Of a stretch of 6,590 nt of DNA, positions 5,084 through 6,590 are shown piece after piece. The notes under the pieces are model-generated. The model saw nothing but the letters and a program-made list of their open reading frames with translations. It was not told the origin of the DNA and searched no databases. Origin of the DNA: CAVPEV01 sp963703555 (GTDB lineage Bacteria; Actinomycetota; Actinomycetes; Actinomycetales; Cellulomonadaceae); contig CAVPEV010000019.1 of NCBI GenBank assembly GCA_963703555.1, forward strand, positions 1 to 6,590, in the 5' to 3' direction. Every line of letters begins with the position of its first letter. Within the stretch, counting starts at the first letter, position 1. The position numbers and the translations under genes are program-made.

Positions 5084-6590
5084 ATGTCGATCGCCCTGTA
5101 CCGCCTGGGCCACTGGATCGCGGCCCACCACCGCCGGGTGCTGGTGATCTGGCTGATCGCCGTGCTGGCGATCCTCGCCGCGTCGGTCTCGATGCGGGGG
5201 GTGCTCCAGGACGACTTCTCGATTCCGGGGTCGGAGTCGCAGCAGGGCATCGACAACCTCGACACCCGCTTCCCCCAGGCGTCCGGGGTTACGGGGCAGA
5301 TCGTCGTCGGGGCCCCTGAGGGGCAGCAGATCTCCGACTACCGGGACCAGGTCGGCGCGATGCTGGGCCGGATCGCGGATCTCGACCACGTCGTCGATGT
5401 CGAAGACCCGTACGCCGACGCCTCGACCGGGTCGATCTCCGCGGACGGACGCTATGCGCTCAGCGTGGTGCAGCTGGACGAGTCGATCTCGACCCTCCAG
5501 GACGGCACCGTGTCCGACCTCGAGGACGCGGCGCACGTCGAGGGACCGCTGACGGTGAACCTCGGCGGGCAGATCTACGGCGACCGCGGCGCGCACATTA
5601 GCCTGACCGAACTGGTGGGTGTCGCGGTGGCATTCGTGGTCCTGCTGATCACGTTCTCGTCGGCACTCGCGGCGGGGCTGCCACTCGTGATGTCGGGATT
5701 GGGTTCGGCGATCTCGCTGGCCGGGATCGGGCTGCTGGCCGCGTTCACCACCGTGTCGACGAGCGCGCCGAGCCTGGCGCTGATGATCGGGATGGCCGTC
5801 GGCATCGACTACGGCCTGTTCATCGTCTCCCGGTTCCGCGCCGAACTGGCCGACGACGTGCCGGTGTCGGAGGCGATCGCGCGGTCGATGGCCACCGCGG
5901 GCTCGGCGATCATCTTCGCCGGCGCCACGGTGATCATCGCGCTGTGCGGGCTGACCCTGGGCGGCATCCCGTTCCTCGCCGTGATGGGCCTGACCGCGGC
6001 GGCCGCCGTCCTGGTCGCGGTCACCGGCGCCCTGACGTTGCTCCCGGCGACCTTGCGTGCCTTCGGCGCGCGCCTGCGGCCCAGGAACCGACCGACGCCG
6101 TCTCGTCGTACGCGGAAGCCACGGGGGGCGTCGCGGTGGACCCGGCTGATCGAACGTCGCCCGTGGTGGGTGCTGGCCGGAACGGTGCTCGCCCTGCTCG
6201 TGGTGGCGATCCCGGTCACGGACCTGGAGCTGGCCCTTCCGGACAACGGGACCAGCGAACCGGGGACACCGGCCCGTGAGACGTTCGACCTGATCGCCGA
6301 CGCGTTCGGGCCCGGCTACAACGCGCCGCTGATCGTGACGGCCGACATGATCACGTCCACCGATCCCCGAGGAACGGTCGACCACCTCGCCGACGAGCTC
6401 CGCGGGCTCGACGGCGTCGCCACGGTGACGCGCGCCACCGCGAACCCCGGTGCGGACATGGCACTGGTGCGGATCATCCCGGAGTCCGCCCAGAGCGACC
6501 CGCAGACCCATGCGCTGGTGGAGGAGATCCGCGACGCCGCGCCCCGCATCGAGCGCGAGACCGGCGTCAGCGATCTGGTGGTCACCGGCG
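5084..6590 (+). CDS. MMPL-family transporter (RND superfamily), N-terminal part, runs off window
   Basis: Inner-membrane proton-driven exporter of the MmpL family, which moves lipids, siderophores or hydrophobic compounds across or out of the cytoplasmic membrane. The first 502 residues are present, with no stop before the edge; full members are about 700-750 residues or more. Order: helix 1 at about 19-38, first extracytoplasmic domain at about 39-173 (DDFSIPGSESQQGIDNLDTRF is the usual opening), helices 2-6 at about 174-325, a basic cytoplasmic loop at 329-357 (many R/K/P), helix 7 at about 361-379, and the start of the second extracytoplasmic domain (LPDNGTSEPGTPARETFDLI), where the window ends. 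Helix 4 carries the proton-relay motif GIDYGLFIVSRFR with D242 and Y243, as in MmpL3. No sign of decay. It follows the DUF2993 gene in the same direction, suggesting joint expression. Substrate cannot be told from sequence. Confidence 0.95.
   Translation, partial: MSIALYRLGHWIAAHHRRVLVIWLIAVLAILAASVSMRGVLQDDFSIPGSESQQGIDNLDTRFPQASGVTGQIVVGAPEGQQISDYRDQVGAMLGRIADLDHVVDVEDPYADASTGSISADGRYALSVVQLDESISTLQDGTVSDLEDAAHVEGPLTVNLGGQIYGDRGAHISLTELVGVAVAFVVLLITFSSALAAGLPLVMSGLGSAISLAGIGLLAAFTTVSTSAPSLALMIGMAVGIDYGLFIVSRFRAELADDVPVSEAIARSMATAGSAIIFAGATVIIALCGLTLGGIPFLAVMGLTAAAAVLVAVTGALTLLPATLRAFGARLRPRNRPTPSRRTRKPRGASRWTRLIERRPWWVLAGTVLALLVVAIPVTDLELALPDNGTSEPGTPARETFDLIADAFGPGYNAPLIVTADMITSTDPRGTVDHLADELRGLDGVATVTRATANPGADMALVRIIPESAQSDPQTHALVEEIRDAAPRIERETGVSDLVVTG

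Noticed and set aside
4757..6511. Very long minus-strand open frame (584 codons) opposite the MMPL gene
   Set aside because: Its product is rich in R, G, D, H and Q with no domain, typical of the antisense of a GC-rich gene. The plus strand carries clear MMPL motifs and a ribosome binding site.

Overview
The window looks like chromosome from a high-GC actinobacterium. Codons are strongly G/C-biased at the third position, GTG starts and weak or absent Shine-Dalgarno sites occur, and an MMPL-type exporter sits beside a DUF2993 envelope protein, a gene set typical of mycobacteria, pseudonocardiae and their relatives. I cannot name the genus from the sequence alone.

The left part, about 1-2085, is a scrapyard with no intact gene. 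Reading left to right it holds an IS3-family transposase orfB on the minus strand with two 1-base frameshifts and cut by the window edge; an IS30-family transposase tail, minus strand, running in frame into the IS3 gene; an IS21 istA N-terminal piece on the plus strand fused in frame to an ISAs1-family C-terminal piece that later frameshifts; a short IS630-family piece; about 110 bases of non-coding DNA with a perfect 14-bp palindrome and a GC-rich hairpin; and, on the minus strand, the decayed C-terminal part of an organic hydroperoxide resistance (Ohr/OsmC-type) gene.

The right part, 2131 to the end, is an intact co-directional module on the plus strand: an OmpR-family response regulator, its sensor histidine kinase (4-base GTGA overlap), a membrane-anchored DUF2993/LmeA-like protein, and an MMPL-family (RND superfamily) transporter that runs off the right edge. 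The likely logic is that the kinase senses an envelope or extracellular signal, phosphorylates the regulator, and the regulator controls the DUF2993 and MMPL genes, whose products would act on lipids or other hydrophobic substrates in the envelope.

The most striking unexplained signal is in the 73-base gap between the kinase and DUF2993 genes. Five consecutive 11-bp units, four with an exact GTCAG core and one with GGCAG, lie in perfect helical phase just upstream of the DUF2993 start. This is the geometry expected for tandem binding of an OmpR/PhoB-family regulator, and it is a good candidate for the operator of the response regulator encoded next door.
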